64,000 nucleotides of DNA, from the NCBI GenBank assembly GCA_025353105.1, contig JANXRG010000072.1:1-64000 (forward strand), read 5' to 3'. Source of the stretch: Verrucomicrobiota bacterium (lineage in GTDB: Bacteria > Verrucomicrobiota > Verrucomicrobiia > Chthoniobacterales > SZAS-18). The notes below the pieces were generated by a model. The model was given only the letters and a program-made list of their open reading frames with translations, ran no database searches and was not told the origin of the DNA. Positions 7,203-18,215 of this stretch are shown here, piece after piece; position 1 is the stretch's first letter, and each line of letters starts with the position of its first letter. A program made the position numbers and the translations under genes.

Positions 7203-8015
7203 ATGGACCCATCCAACCGCATCGATGCCGCGTTTGCCCGCCTGAAGGCCGAAGGCCGCAAGGGCTTCGTCGCCTACGTCACGGCCGGCGATCCGAACCT
7301 CGACGCCACCGTGGATCTCGCGCTCGCGCTCGAGCAGGCCGGGGTCGACATCCTCGAGCTGGGCGTGCCGTTCTCGGATCCGCTGGCCGACGGCATCGTC
7401 AACCAGCTCGCCGCCGCGCGCGCGCTCGCGGCGGGCACCACGCTGTCGAAGCTCCTCGAGGCCGTGCGGCAGATCCGCCGGACCTCCGAGTTGCCAATCG
7501 TGCTCTTCACCTATTTGAACCCGGTCTACATGTTCGGGTTCGAGCGTTTCCTCGGGGACGCGGCGAAAGCGGGCGTCGATGGCGCGTTGTTTCTCGACTT
7601 GCCGCCGGACGAGGCCGCGTGTCACGAAGAGCTGAGGGCGACATCGGCCGCGTTGAAAATGATCCGCCTCGTCGCGCCGACCACGCCGATCGAGCGCGTG
7701 CGCGAGATCGCCGCGACGGGCGGCGGATTTCTCTACGTGATTTCCCGCGAGGGCGTCACCGGGGAGCAGACCGAGCTGGCGACGGGCCTGGCCGAGCAGG
7801 CCGCGTCGATTCGCGCGGTGACCAAGCTCCCGCTCGCGATCGGCTTCGGCATCTCCACGCCGGAGCAGGCGCGCGCCGCGGCGCAACACGCCGATGCGGT
7901 GGTGGTTGGCAGCGCGATCGTGAAGCGCGTGGGCGAATTCGGCGCGGCGCCGGACCTCGCGTCGCGCGTGGCGGAATTCGTGCGGCTGCTGGTTCAGGCG
8001 GTGAAGTCCGTTTGA
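7203..8015 (+). CDS. trpA: Tryptophan synthase alpha chain
   Basis: 270 residues; cleaves indole-3-glycerol phosphate to indole, which is passed to TrpB. Seen: YVTAGDPNLDATVDLALAL, the catalytic Glu52 in DILELGVPFSDP, Asp63 in PLADG, and the phosphate-binding GFGIST. The usual PLADGPVIQ is PLADGIVNQ here, a mild variation. An in-frame ATG at 7143 would add 20 residues, but 7203 fits the family. No other trp gene is adjacent; dapF follows within 35 bases, so trpA sits in an amino-acid biosynthesis cluster with dapF and dapA. Confidence 0.93.
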   Translation: MDPSNRIDAAFARLKAEGRKGFVAYVTAGDPNLDATVDLALALEQAGVDILELGVPFSDPLADGIVNQLAAARALAAGTTLSKLLEAVRQIRRTSELPIVLFTYLNPVYMFGFERFLGDAAKAGVDGALFLDLPPDEAACHEELRATSAALKMIRLVAPTTPIERVREIAATGGGFLYVISREGVTGEQTELATGLAEQAASIRAVTKLPLAIGFGISTPEQARAAAQHADAVVVGSAIVKRVGEFGAAPDLASRVAEFVRLLVQAVKSV

Positions 8016-8049
8016 TGGACATTCGGCCGTGCGCATTTACCGTTTTGCC

Positions 8050-8868
8050 ATGACGAGGCTTTCCTTCGTGAAAATGAACGGCGCGGGCAACGACTTCGTG
8101 CTGCTGGACAATCGCAATCACACGCTGCAATTGGACGGGGCGACAATCGCGCGCCTCTGCGATCGGCACCGCGGCGTCGGCGCCGATGGCGTCCTGGTCC
8201 TCGAGCCCGCCGAAAACGGAGCGGACCACCGCATGCGCTATTACAACGCCGACGGCGGCGAGGCGGAAATGTGCGGCAACGGCGCGCGTTGTTTTGCGCG
8301 CTTTGCTAAACAAATCGCCGGAGCGAATGGTGACGTCTCCTTCGAAACGCCCGCCGGCGTGATCCGCGCCGAATTTGTTTCGGGCGACCGCGTGCGCATC
8401 GACATGGTCACGCCGACCGACTTCGCGCCCCACCTTGCCCTGACCGTCGAGGGCGCGACCCACTCCGTGCACGCCATCAATACGGGTGTGCCGCACGCCT
8501 GCCTTTTCGTGGAGGACCTCGAACACGCGCCGGTCGTCCGGCTGGGACGAGTGCTGCGTCAACATCCCGAGTTCGCGCCCAAAGGCACGAACGCGAACTT
8601 CATCCAGGCACTCGGGCCGCAAGCCATCTCGATCCGCACCTACGAGCGCGGGGTCGAGGACGAGACGCTCGCGTGCGGGACCGGCGTCACGGCAAGCGCG
8701 CTCATCCACGCAACGCTTTCCGGCGCGGCCTCGCCCATCGAAGTCACCGTCCGCGGCGGGGATACGTTGCAGGTCGGATTCACCCGCGGCGCGAAGCCCG
8801 GCGAATTCACGAACGTCACCCTTTGCGGCCCCGCCGACTTCGTTTTCGCCGGCGAAATCGAACTCTAG
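8050..8868 (+). CDS. dapF: Diaminopimelate epimerase
   Basis: 272-residue PLP-independent racemase converting LL- to meso-diaminopimelate for lysine and peptidoglycan. Seen: FVKMNGAGNDFVLLD at the start, Cys75 in MCGNGARC and Cys209 in ACGTGVTA, which are the two catalytic thiols of the family. The ATG at 8050 is preferred; a GTG at 8029 would add seven residues. dapA follows after a 38-base gap that is a heptad repeat. Confidence 0.94.
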   Translation: MTRLSFVKMNGAGNDFVLLDNRNHTLQLDGATIARLCDRHRGVGADGVLVLEPAENGADHRMRYYNADGGEAEMCGNGARCFARFAKQIAGANGDVSFETPAGVIRAEFVSGDRVRIDMVTPTDFAPHLALTVEGATHSVHAINTGVPHACLFVEDLEHAPVVRLGRVLRQHPEFAPKGTNANFIQALGPQAISIRTYERGVEDETLACGTGVTASALIHATLSGAASPIEVTVRGGDTLQVGFTRGAKPGEFTNVTLCGPADFVFAGEIEL

Positions 8869-8903
8869 CCTTCAACCTCTGGCCGTCGACCTTCGACTCT
8901 TCA
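8869..8903. repeat. Heptanucleotide tandem repeat (CCTTCGA type) between dapF and dapA
   Basis: Units CCTTCAA, CCTCTGG, CCGTCGA, CCTTCGA, CTCTTCA. The array starts at the base after the dapF stop codon and ends three bases before the dapA ATG, filling the spacer almost completely. No Shine-Dalgarno sequence is visible before dapA. Confidence 0.6.
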
Positions 8904-8906
8904 AAA

Positions 8907-9785
8907 ATGTTCTCCGGCACCTACACCGCGCTTGTTTCGCCGTTCCTCAACGATCGCCTCGATGACGAATCCTACGCGCGCCTGATCGAGCATCAGATCG
9001 CCGGCGGCGTGAACGGCATCGTGCCGGTTGGCACCACCGGTGAATCGCCCACGGTCAACCATGAGGAGCACCTCACGCTCGTCGGCCGCGCGGTGGAACT
9101 CGCCAAGGGCCGCTGCCAGGTGATCGCCGGGGCGGGTTCGAACTCCACGCGCAAGTCGATCGAGACGGCCAAGGAATGCGAGCAGCTCGGCGTGACGGGC
9201 CTGCTGCTGGTCGCGCCCTATTACAACAAGCCGAGTCCCGATGGCATGTTCCGTCATTTTCGCGACGTCGCGGCCGCGACGAAGCTCCCGATTATGCTCT
9301 ACAACATCCCGGGCCGCTGCGGCGTCGAGATTGGCGTCGACGTCGTAAAGCGGCTGGCCGAGGAAGTCCCAAACATCGTTTCGATCAAGGAAGCGGGCGG
9401 AACCCCGGAGCGCGTGAGCCAAATGCGACAGGTCCTGCCGCCGGAGTTCACCATTCTCAGCGGGGACGACAGCCTGACGCTGCCGTTCCTCGCCGTCGGC
9501 GCGGTGGGCGTGGTGAGCGTCGCCTCGAATCTCATCCCCGCCGAGGTCGTGGGGATCGTGAAACATTTTCTCGACGGCCAGCCGCTGCCGGCGCGCGTGT
9601 TGCACGAGGCGTTCTACCCGTTGTTCAAGGAAATCTTTGTTGAGCCGAACCCCGTGCCGATCAAGCTCGCCCTCGTGTGGAAGGGCATCATCGCGAGCGC
9701 CGAAGTCCGCGCGCCCTTGTGCGAACCCACGCGCGAAAACACCGATCGGCTGCGCGAGGTCCTCGTGCGACTAAAGGTAATCTGA
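8907..9785 (+). CDS. dapA: 4-hydroxy-tetrahydrodipicolinate synthase
   Basis: 292-residue class I aldolase condensing pyruvate with aspartate semialdehyde, the first committed step of the diaminopimelate/lysine pathway. Seen: GTTGESPTV (pyruvate-binding), LLVAPYYNKPS, Tyr132 in MLYNIPGR and the Schiff-base Lys161 in VSIKEAGG. Length is typical. It is directly downstream of dapF, so two steps of one pathway are linked; dapB is not in the window. Confidence 0.95.
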   Translation: MFSGTYTALVSPFLNDRLDDESYARLIEHQIAGGVNGIVPVGTTGESPTVNHEEHLTLVGRAVELAKGRCQVIAGAGSNSTRKSIETAKECEQLGVTGLLLVAPYYNKPSPDGMFRHFRDVAAATKLPIMLYNIPGRCGVEIGVDVVKRLAEEVPNIVSIKEAGGTPERVSQMRQVLPPEFTILSGDDSLTLPFLAVGAVGVVSVASNLIPAEVVGIVKHFLDGQPLPARVLHEAFYPLFKEIFVEPNPVPIKLALVWKGIIASAEVRAPLCEPTRENTDRLREVLVRLKVI

Positions 9786-9818
9786 GGCGCGCGCCGGCAC
9801 CGCTTCCGCGCAAAGCCG

Positions 9819-10706
9819 ATGAAGACTCCGGTTCAAGTCGGGCTGCAGATCGCCTGCGCGCTGGCGCTGAATTTCGCCGCTCCGCTCCGGGCGCAATCCG
9901 TCGCGGAAGAGGGCTTGAAGGTGGTCCGCCTCAATGAGCTATCGAGCACGTCGCTCAATCCGCTCGGGCGAACCGCGCTCGCGTTGAACCGCGATGGGTG
10001 GAAGCACGCTGAGACCGCGAATTTTATCTATCATTTTTTCGACCTCGGCGCGGCGCGGCAGGTGGCGAGCGAAGCGGAATTCTATTTCCGGGTCATCGCG
10101 CGGGATCTCGGCAAGGAGGGCCAGGCGGTGGAGCGCAAGGCGCAAATTTTCATCCTGCCGACGGCCGAATGGGACGAATTCAAGCACGGCGCACACCTCG
10201 ATCCCTGGACCGGGGGCGCCCACCTGGCGAACGAGCTTTTCCTCACGCGCGACGGCGAGCGCTTCCAGGGAGCGACGCTCGGGCACGAGGTCGCGCATCT
10301 CGTGGTGGAACGGTTCTTCGGCGGCGGGATTCCGCTCTGGCTGAACGAGGGCTATGCGGAATACATCTCCGGCGTGCTCTACGCCGCGTACTACCGGGCG
10401 CGCGGCTACGCGTCGAAGCCGCGCTACGCGGAGATCAAGGCGGAGGAATTCATCCCGATCGAGAAGCTCGTCGCGTTCACCGGCTATCCGCCCACCGAAC
10501 GCGAAGCCGTGGCTTTCTACGTCGAGTCGCGCAAGCTCGTCACCTTCCTGCAACAGCGCGGGAAAGAGGCGTTCCGCGCGTTTTTTGAGGCGATGGCGAA
10601 GGGAAGCTATTTTGAATCGGCGGTGGACGGCGCGTACGGCGGCCGTTTCAGCAGCCGGGGCGACCTCGAGGATCAATTCCGCGCCGAGGCCTTCAAGACA
10701 CCTTGA
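9819..10706 (+). CDS. Secreted gluzincin metallopeptidase (peptidase MA-like)
   Basis: 295 residues with a signal peptide (about 1-26, ending LRAQS). The zinc site is GHEVAH (His156, Glu157, His160) followed by LWLNEGYAEYISG, where Glu177 or Glu181 would be the third ligand. This is the gluzincin HExxH-plus-Glu layout of the MA-like/DUF1570 family. The product is probably exported to the periplasm or surface. The substrate is unknown. It sits 33 bases after dapA and before holA. Confidence 0.75.
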   Translation: MKTPVQVGLQIACALALNFAAPLRAQSVAEEGLKVVRLNELSSTSLNPLGRTALALNRDGWKHAETANFIYHFFDLGAARQVASEAEFYFRVIARDLGKEGQAVERKAQIFILPTAEWDEFKHGAHLDPWTGGAHLANELFLTRDGERFQGATLGHEVAHLVVERFFGGGIPLWLNEGYAEYISGVLYAAYYRARGYASKPRYAEIKAEEFIPIEKLVAFTGYPPTEREAVAFYVESRKLVTFLQQRGKEAFRAFFEAMAKGSYFESAVDGAYGGRFSSRGDLEDQFRAEAFKTP

Positions 10707-10744
10707 GCCACGCGCGGCTTGGCGGCGGCGCGAGGCTGGGCTAA

Positions 10745-11911
10745 ATGCACGCCATGGCCGTCCGCCCATCGAAACCTTCCGCCGCGTCGAACATCCACGC
10801 GGTGGTCGGGAAAAACGACAGCGCGGTGAAGGAGGCGGCCCGCACCCAGGCGAAGAAACTTGCGCCGGTTTCGCTGGAGGATCTCAGCACGGAAATCATC
10901 GACGGCGACTCCGAATACGCCGACACGGCGGCGGAGCGCATCTATGCCACCATCGCCGCGCTGCAGACGCTCCCATTCTTCGGCGGCGAAAAACTCGTGT
11001 GGCTGAAGAGCGCGAGCTTCCTCGCCGACAACGCGCTGGGTGGGTCGAATGCGGTGACGGAAGCCCTCGACGCGCTCGCCGAATTGTTGGAAGCCGGGCT
11101 GCCGCCCGAGGTTCGGTTCCTCGTGAGCGCGGTCGACGTCGACAAACGGCGGCGCTTCCTCAAGGTCCTCAGCAAGATTGGACAGGTGGCCGTGCACGAC
11201 GGCGTCGACACCACGAAATCCGGCTGGGAGGAAAGGGCGGCAGTTCTGGTGGCACAGCGCATGGCCGCCCGGAAGCTGCGCTTCGAGCCCGAGGCCGAGC
11301 GCCTGTTCACGTTACTCACCGGCGGGGACGCACTGCAAATCGAGAATGAGCTCGAGAAGGTCGATCTCTACCTCGGGCCGGACCGTCGCGCGGTCACACT
11401 CGACGACGTGCGCCAGCTCGTATCGCGCTCGCGCGACGGCGTAGTCTTCGAGCTGAGCGAGGCCATTCTGCGCCGCAAACTCGACGACGCCCTTGAGCTG
11501 CTCGGTCAGTTGCTGCAGCAAAAGGGAATGACGGTCATGGGCATCCTGCTCGTCGCGATCGTGCCGACCGTTCGAAATCTGCTGCTTGTGAAAGATCTGC
11601 AGGAAAACCATCGCGTGCGTCGCCCGGAAAACGCGTTTCAATTCGGCGACGCGCTCGCGCGCCTGCCGTCGGAAGCGACCGCGCATCTGCCGCGCAAGAA
11701 GGATGGCACGGTGAACGCCTTCGGATTGGGCTTCGCGGCGCAGGCGAGCGGCCGCTTCACGCTGGCCGAATTGCAGGCGGGCCTGCGGGCCTGCCTGGAC
11801 GCGAACCTCGCGCTTGTCACCACCGGCACGGAACCACGCATCGTACTTGAGCAGTTGTTGGTTCGACTGCTTTCCAGCGAGGTCGCCCCGGCCCCGGCCT
11901 TATCACGATAG
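10745..11911 (+). CDS. holA: DNA polymerase III subunit delta
   Basis: 388 residues of the HolA family, the clamp-loader wrench that opens the beta ring. Seen: the N-terminal AAA+-like domain lacking a Walker A (VVGKNDSAVKEAAR, TLPFFGGEKLVWLKS), the characteristic ALQIENELEKVDLYLG equivalent of the E. coli 'L.NEL.KL' motif, and a C-terminal helical collar. The Ala/Pro tail is short and variable. An ATG four residues on (10754) is an alternative start. Confidence 0.88.
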   Translation: MHAMAVRPSKPSAASNIHAVVGKNDSAVKEAARTQAKKLAPVSLEDLSTEIIDGDSEYADTAAERIYATIAALQTLPFFGGEKLVWLKSASFLADNALGGSNAVTEALDALAELLEAGLPPEVRFLVSAVDVDKRRRFLKVLSKIGQVAVHDGVDTTKSGWEERAAVLVAQRMAARKLRFEPEAERLFTLLTGGDALQIENELEKVDLYLGPDRRAVTLDDVRQLVSRSRDGVVFELSEAILRRKLDDALELLGQLLQQKGMTVMGILLVAIVPTVRNLLLVKDLQENHRVRRPENAFQFGDALARLPSEATAHLPRKKDGTVNAFGLGFAAQASGRFTLAELQAGLRACLDANLALVTTGTEPRIVLEQLLVRLLSSEVAPAPALSR

Positions 11912-12180
11912 GCAGGAAAAACGCCGGCGCGATGAGGCTTCCGTGCGCAAAACGCGGAACCACGGACAATTAGCCCAGCTTCATGAAGCGCGAGATGGCG
12001 GTTTTGTCACTTTGCATTAACAAAACTAATAATTCGTGCTTGCCCGGTCGCTTCCGGGCACTACGATTCGGGCAGATTTGAAAGATTGTTCTGGGGGGAA
12101 CAGACGCCCTCTGCGCCCAAGCGGGTGCGGGGGGCGTTACTTTCTCGGGAGGCCTGCAGCGACCCGAGGTCTGACTTCGC

Positions 12181-12219
12181 CGGGATCCTGCGTATCGTCC
12201 GCGATGATGCAGGATCCCG
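12181..12219. other. Perfect 11-bp inverted repeat enclosing a start codon
   Basis: CGGGATCCTGC (12181-12191) and GCAGGATCCCG (12209-12219) are perfect inverted copies with a 17-base loop. The ATGATG start of the DUF4230 gene (12204) lies in the loop and 3' arm. In mRNA this would fold into a stable hairpin over the initiation site. The rest of the gap from 11912 holds a second GC-rich imperfect hairpin near 12107-12146 and no gene. Confidence 0.5.
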
Positions 12220-12911
12220 AGCCAACGCCGACCGCCCCCGTCCGGACGCGACTGGGATTTCCCGCCGCGTTTCTGGGCTCAATCGTCGCTCTCGTTCTGT
12301 TCGCGGTCTTCGCGCTCTGGCGGTGCGAGCGGGTGGCGACGAAAGTCGCGTCGCAACCGATGGAAATCGTCGATCGCGCGGCTCAGGCTTTCAAGGACAT
12401 CCTGCAGGTCCAGCCGCGCGTGACGATTAACGAGCGCGTGGTCCTCAACCAATCGTCGCCGGTGCTCGAGCTGGCGGTCCTGAGCCGCGAGGTCGAGGTG
12501 GAGCGCGAATTCGAGCACACCTGGCTTGGGAGCACGAAACGCGTTCGCCTGCGCGGCGTGTACGTGATTAAGACCGGTTTCGATTTGACCCTGCCATTTT
12601 CGATCGAGCTGAGCGACGCGCCCGGCGCCGCGGCAAAAATCAGTCTACCGGCGCCGAAGATTCTTAGCGCTGACACGCGCCGCGTCGAGGTGCTCGCGCT
12701 GGAGAACGGGCTTTGGAACCGCGTGCAGGCGGAGAATCTGGAGACGGAAATCGCGGCGCTGCCCGAGGAGGCAAAGCGCAAGGCCCATCGCATCGGGGTG
12801 GTGCGCGAGGCGGAGGAATCAATCGTGAAACAGCTATCCGCACGCTTTCCCCAACCGCCGGGTGTAACGGTCACGATCGTTCCCGCGGCGCCCGTCGATT
12901 TCCGGAAGTAG
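12204..12911 (+). CDS. DUF4230 family membrane-anchored protein
   Basis: 235 residues: a short cytoplasmic N-terminus, one membrane helix (about 24-45, AAFLGSIVALVLFAVFALW), then an extracytoplasmic region with INERVVLNQSSPVLELAVLS and LRGVYVIKTGFDLT that fits DUF4230. Function of the family is unknown. Start chosen at the ATGATG pair; the frame is open further 5' but that sequence is not protein-like. The gene ends one base before the convergent NagPA-like gene. Confidence 0.65.
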   Translation: MMQDPEPTPTAPVRTRLGFPAAFLGSIVALVLFAVFALWRCERVATKVASQPMEIVDRAAQAFKDILQVQPRVTINERVVLNQSSPVLELAVLSREVEVEREFEHTWLGSTKRVRLRGVYVIKTGFDLTLPFSIELSDAPGAAAKISLPAPKILSADTRRVEVLALENGLWNRVQAENLETEIAALPEEAKRKAHRIGVVREAEESIVKQLSARFPQPPGVTVTIVPAAPVDFRK

Positions 12912-12912
12912 A

Positions 12913-13725
12913 TCAGCGCGGGAAGACGCCGAGAAAATTCCGCACGGTCCCAAACTCGGGGGTGTAACGCGGCGCGGCGCCGCCCTCGCCTTTGACCCAA
13001 AGCCCGGTCGACGAGCCACCATCAAGATTCAGCGCGCGCTGGATTTGAATTCCATCCCCGAGAATACCCGGCGTGGCCAGCAGTGAGGCCGCTTCGGCGA
13101 GCGTCGCCCGGTTGATTGTTAGAATCGCCCAGCGCCCCGCCCCGTCGGTGGCGAGCACGCTGCGGCGCGCGGCGCGCTTGTTCTCGAGGCCGGTGACGGG
13201 CCGGCCGGCATCGACGAGAAATGGCCCGGCCTGCAGGGCCTCGCGTACGTCCGGTTTTGTGCGCGGTTCATTCACGCGTTGCAACTTCATCGAGCCATTG
13301 GCGAAGACCAACAGTACGCCGCTCAACAGCCGCGCGCGCTCCTCGGGGTGAATCGTCACGCCGCCGCTCATCACGAGCCCAAGCGGCTGGCGGTCCGGAT
13401 GGAAATAGCCGCCGTTGATTCCCGCGATTGCCCCCGCGGCCATCATCGCGCCCGCGAGACGTTGTTCGCCGTCCGTGCCCTGGTCCACCACCCGCAGCCC
13501 GGCGTCCGCGGCGTCAAAGTGAACGAGGTCGACCACGGCCTCGGTGTCGCCGGATTCGGTTGTCCAGGTCTGTTGCTCAAACACCACGCGGGAGGCAGAG
13601 GGCAGGCGCTCGACGGCCAAACGCTTCCAGCCGGAACCCTGGGCGTTGGCGCGGGTTGGCGATCCCAGCAGCATCACGCCGAGCAGCAGCGGGGCGGAAA
13701 AAAATCGCATGCGGCGAACCAACAC
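12913..13725 (-). CDS. Secreted phosphodiester glycosidase family protein (NagPA-like)
   Basis: 270 residues with a signal peptide (about 1-29, ending ANAQG). Seen: [20 protein letters not shown] and [14 protein letters not shown], the two signatures of the NagPA/DUF2233 phosphodiester glycosidase fold. In animals NAGPA removes a GlcNAc-phosphodiester cap; bacterial members are exported and probably act on envelope or extracellular glycans, with substrate unknown here. A second ATG five codons in ([10 protein letters not shown]) is an equally good start. It is divergent from acs. Confidence 0.8.
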   Translation of the reverse strand: MLVRRMRFFSAPLLLGVMLLGSPTRANAQGSGWKRLAVERLPSASRVVFEQQTWTTESGDTEAVVDLVHFDAADAGLRVVDQGTDGEQRLAGAMMAAGAIAGINGGYFHPDRQPLGLVMSGGVTIHPEERARLLSGVLLVFANGSMKLQRVNEPRTKPDVREALQAGPFLVDAGRPVTGLENKRAARRSVLATDGAGRWAILTINRATLAEAASLLATPGILGDGIQIQRALNLDGGSSTGLWVKGEGGAAPRYTPEFGTVRNFLGVFPR

Positions 13726-13902
13726 CAGAATCCGCCAGAACCCAACGCGAATCCCCGCCCCGCGCCGGGGAATGCCACGGTCCCGTACCCGAAAAATTCT
13801 TGTCTCACCGGACCGCGTTGTTATTCTCCGCGCGCTCGGTGGCTCTCGCCCTCAAGTTCCCCGGCGACTCCCGTCGTTCCCCAGTTCCCATCCCTCCCCG
13901 CC

Positions 13903-15909
<2,007 letters not shown>

Positions 15910-15917
15910 CGGGCGGG

Positions 15918-15938
15918 AAATTCGAAATTCGAAACTCG
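15918..15938. repeat. Heptanucleotide tandem repeat (AAATTCG type)
   Basis: Units AAATTCG, AAATTCG, AAACTCG nine bases after the acs stop codon. The rest of 15939-16141 is non-coding and partly AT-rich, with a short GCCGG...CCGG dyad near 16087-16106. Confidence 0.7.
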
Positions 15939-16141
15939 AATGTCCCCCCGCCTCCCTTGACCTGTCGCCAAGCCTCCAGTCTCGAACAGAGTTTTGAAAA
16001 TGATTGAAGCGGGGAAAATTTAGAGAACGACCGGTTGGTTCTTCTTTGCTTTTCCGCTTTACGCTTTGTTCGAGTTTCTCGTGTAGCCGGTCTCGCTGAG
16101 GCCGGGGCGGATGGGCCGTGTAATCCGCGGATGAGATCGCA

Positions 16142-16240
16142 GGACAGAACCGTGTTGCGGTTCGATCAACGGAGGGCTTGAAACCCAGGGTTGCGGCAAC
16201 CCTTGGCTGGCAGACGCGACGCCGTTGGCGTCGAGACGCA
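16142..16240. repeat. Composite palindromic repeat, copy 1
   Basis: Three palindromes in a row: AACCG-TGTTG-CGGTT (16148-16162), GGGTTGCGGCAACCC (16188-16202) and CGACGCCGTTGGCGTCG (16217-16233). The same three blocks in the same order and orientation, with matching text around them (GGACA before the first, CTGGCAGAC before the third), recur at 26341-26438. The remaining gap to 16494 contains no gene that I can support. Confidence 0.8.
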
Positions 16241-16494
16241 ACAGAATTTCATCACGCGGCGAGGCTGGTGGAACGCGAGCGCCGGGCGCGTTGACAAGTG
16301 GGTAGGGCCAACCGTGCGCGGTCGTCCCAAACTTTCGCTTGCGACATGGCTGACGCGGAAAGTCACGCGCTGCACCGTTAGATTTTGCCATCGCGTCGGG
16401 GCAACGCGAATTACCTGGCCCGTGCCGCGACCAAACAACGGTCCCGACGGCGGCGCGACTGGACATCACGCAACGACCCGCCGATGAAGTCCAC

Positions 16495-17442
16495 ATGACG
16501 CTTCCGCGAGCAAACGGCACGCTCGTCCTGCGCGGCGGGGCGATCGGCGATTTCATCGTAACGCTTCCGTTGCTCGAGTCGTTGCGGCGCGCGTTTCCGG
16601 ATGAACCGCTCGAACTGGGAGCCCACCCCGCGATCGCCTCGCTTGCCGTCGCTGGCGGCCTGGCCGACGCCGTCCATCCCATCGAATCGGCCGGCCTGGC
16701 GCCGTTCTTTGCGCCCGAAGCTGAACTCCCGGCCGAGTGGAGCGAGCGATTCCACGGCGCAGCGAGATTGATCAGCTTTCTGCACGATCCCGGGGACGTA
16801 CTTCAGACGAACATCCGGCGAACGGGCGCGACATCGTGGATTCAGGGGCCGCACCGGCCGGTCGACTGCGGTGGTCCTGCCGCGCGGCAACTTGCGGCAT
16901 CGATCGAACGCGCGCTCGGACTCGCCCCGGGAAATCCGGCGGATTTTCGGCTGCGATTGGACTGCGCTGCACACGACGAAGCCGAGTCGTTCCTCGTCCG
17001 CGCCCCGTGGATTGCGATGCATCCCGGCAGCGGCAGCCCGCGCAAGAACTGGCCGGTGGAACGCTGGATCGAAACCGCCCAGACGCTCCTCGCGCAGCGC
17101 ACGAATCTCCGCCTCTTGATCCTCGCGGGCGAGGCCGACCGTGCCGCCCTCCGCGCCATGGAAGCGACGTTGCCCCATGAGCGCATTTGGATCGTCGATC
17201 ACGCACCGTTGCCCCACGTCGCCGCGCTGCTTGCGGCGTGCGAGAGTTTTCTGGGGCACGACAGCGGCATCGCCCATCTCGCCGCGAGCGCCGGAATCCC
17301 ATGCGTCCTGCTCTTCGGTCCGAGTGACGCGTCAGTCTGGTCGCCGCCGCAGCCGCGCGTGCGGACGATCCAATCGCCGGACGGGATTCTGGACCGCCTT
17401 CCGGTGGAGCGGGTGCTCGACGAAATCGCGGCTCTGGCCTAG
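16495..17442 (+). CDS. Glycosyltransferase family 9 (ADP-heptose:LPS heptosyltransferase-like)
   Basis: 315 residues of the GT9 (GT-B fold) family. Seen: LVLRGGAIGDFIVTLPLLES at the N-terminus (the acceptor domain start typical of WaaC/WaaF), then AMHPGSGSPRKNWPVERW and FLGHDSGIAHLAASAGIPCV with LLFGPSD, the ADP-sugar binding signature. Such enzymes add heptose to the LPS inner core; the exact acceptor is not readable. The gene stands alone, with a terminator-like hairpin after it, not inside an LPS locus. Confidence 0.85.
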   Translation: MTLPRANGTLVLRGGAIGDFIVTLPLLESLRRAFPDEPLELGAHPAIASLAVAGGLADAVHPIESAGLAPFFAPEAELPAEWSERFHGAARLISFLHDPGDVLQTNIRRTGATSWIQGPHRPVDCGGPAARQLAASIERALGLAPGNPADFRLRLDCAAHDEAESFLVRAPWIAMHPGSGSPRKNWPVERWIETAQTLLAQRTNLRLLILAGEADRAALRAMEATLPHERIWIVDHAPLPHVAALLAACESFLGHDSGIAHLAASAGIPCVLLFGPSDASVWSPPQPRVRTIQSPDGILDRLPVERVLDEIAALA

Positions 17443-17466
17443 CCGCGCGGGTCCGCCGCGGAAATG

Positions 17467-17490
17467 AGGCGCGGAATTTCGCCTTTTTTT
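17467..17490 (+). terminator. Rho-independent terminator after the GT9 gene
   Basis: AGGCG (17467-17471) pairs with CGCCT (17480-17484) around an 8-base loop and is followed by a run of seven T. The stem is short but the T-run is clear. Confidence 0.5.
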
Positions 17491-17529
17491 GTCGAAACCG
17501 ACCAGCGAGGTGGCTAGTTTTCGGCTGCC

Positions 17530-18207
17530 ATGCATTCCGTCGACTCCGCCGCGGTCGTGACTGCCGACCCCCAACCGACCCCCAAAGTGGACGCACGCAC
17601 CCGCCCCATCTATCGAACGTTGCTGATCTTTGGAGCGCCCGGCAGCGGTAAGGGCACGCAGGGCTCGGCGCTCGGCATGGTCCCGCGCTTCGTGCATTTT
17701 GCGTGCGGCGAAGTCTTCCGCAGCCTCGACACCCGCACGAAACTCGGCCAGGCATTTCTCCATTACTCCAGCCGCGGCGAACTCGTGCCGAATGAGCTCA
17801 CCGTCGAGCTTTGGCATGAACACATCGATCGGATGGTCGATGCGGGACGTTTCAAGCCGGACATTGATGTGCTCGTCCTCGACGGCATCCCGCGGAACAT
17901 GGAGCAGGCGACGCTCATGGAACAGCACATCGTCGTGGAAAAGGTCTTTCATCTCACGTGCCCCGATCGGAATAAACTCATCACCCGCCTCAAGAAGCGC
18001 GCGTTGAAGGACAACCGGCTCGACGACGCCAACGAAGAGGTCATCCGGACGCGATTGCAAACCTATGAAAACGAATCGCGCCCGCTGCTCGAGTACTATG
18101 CGCCGCGCGGCGTGATTCAAACCATCGACGCGACGCAGCCCCCGGTCGTCGTGCTCTCGGACATCCTGCACGGCATCATCAAACTCAGCAATCTGCCAGA
18201 GGCGTAG
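17530..18207 (+). CDS. Adenylate kinase family protein (short-LID nucleoside monophosphate kinase)
   Basis: 225 residues. Seen: Walker A GAPGSGKGTQ (about 35-44), the NMP-binding FACGEVFRSL, LDGIPRNMEQA, and the arginine-rich DDANEEVIRTRLQTYENES. The LID region between LKKRAL and EEVIRTRL is only about 10 residues, so this is a short-LID form with no zinc-finger LID. The first 28 residues are a non-conserved extension. It lies eight bases before the receiver-phosphatase gene, so it may be cotranscribed with the partner-switching module. It could be a dedicated paralog rather than the housekeeping adk. Confidence 0.82.
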   Translation: MHSVDSAAVVTADPQPTPKVDARTRPIYRTLLIFGAPGSGKGTQGSALGMVPRFVHFACGEVFRSLDTRTKLGQAFLHYSSRGELVPNELTVELWHEHIDRMVDAGRFKPDIDVLVLDGIPRNMEQATLMEQHIVVEKVFHLTCPDRNKLITRLKKRALKDNRLDDANEEVIRTRLQTYENESRPLLEYYAPRGVIQTIDATQPPVVVLSDILHGIIKLSNLPEA

Positions 18208-18215
18208 GAGACCTG

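Noticed and set aside
9939-10769. Long open frames antisense to clear genes (for example here, and at 13852-15822 and 18480-20006)
   Set aside because: These are Arg/His/Ala-rich antisense shadows of well-identified genes in GC-rich DNA; no family signature is seen in any of them.
12080-12200. 6S or SRP RNA in the GC-rich hairpin region after holA
   Set aside because: A hairpin near 12107-12146 is real, but the SRP core (GGTC...GGAAGC) and the 6S closing-stem layout are absent.
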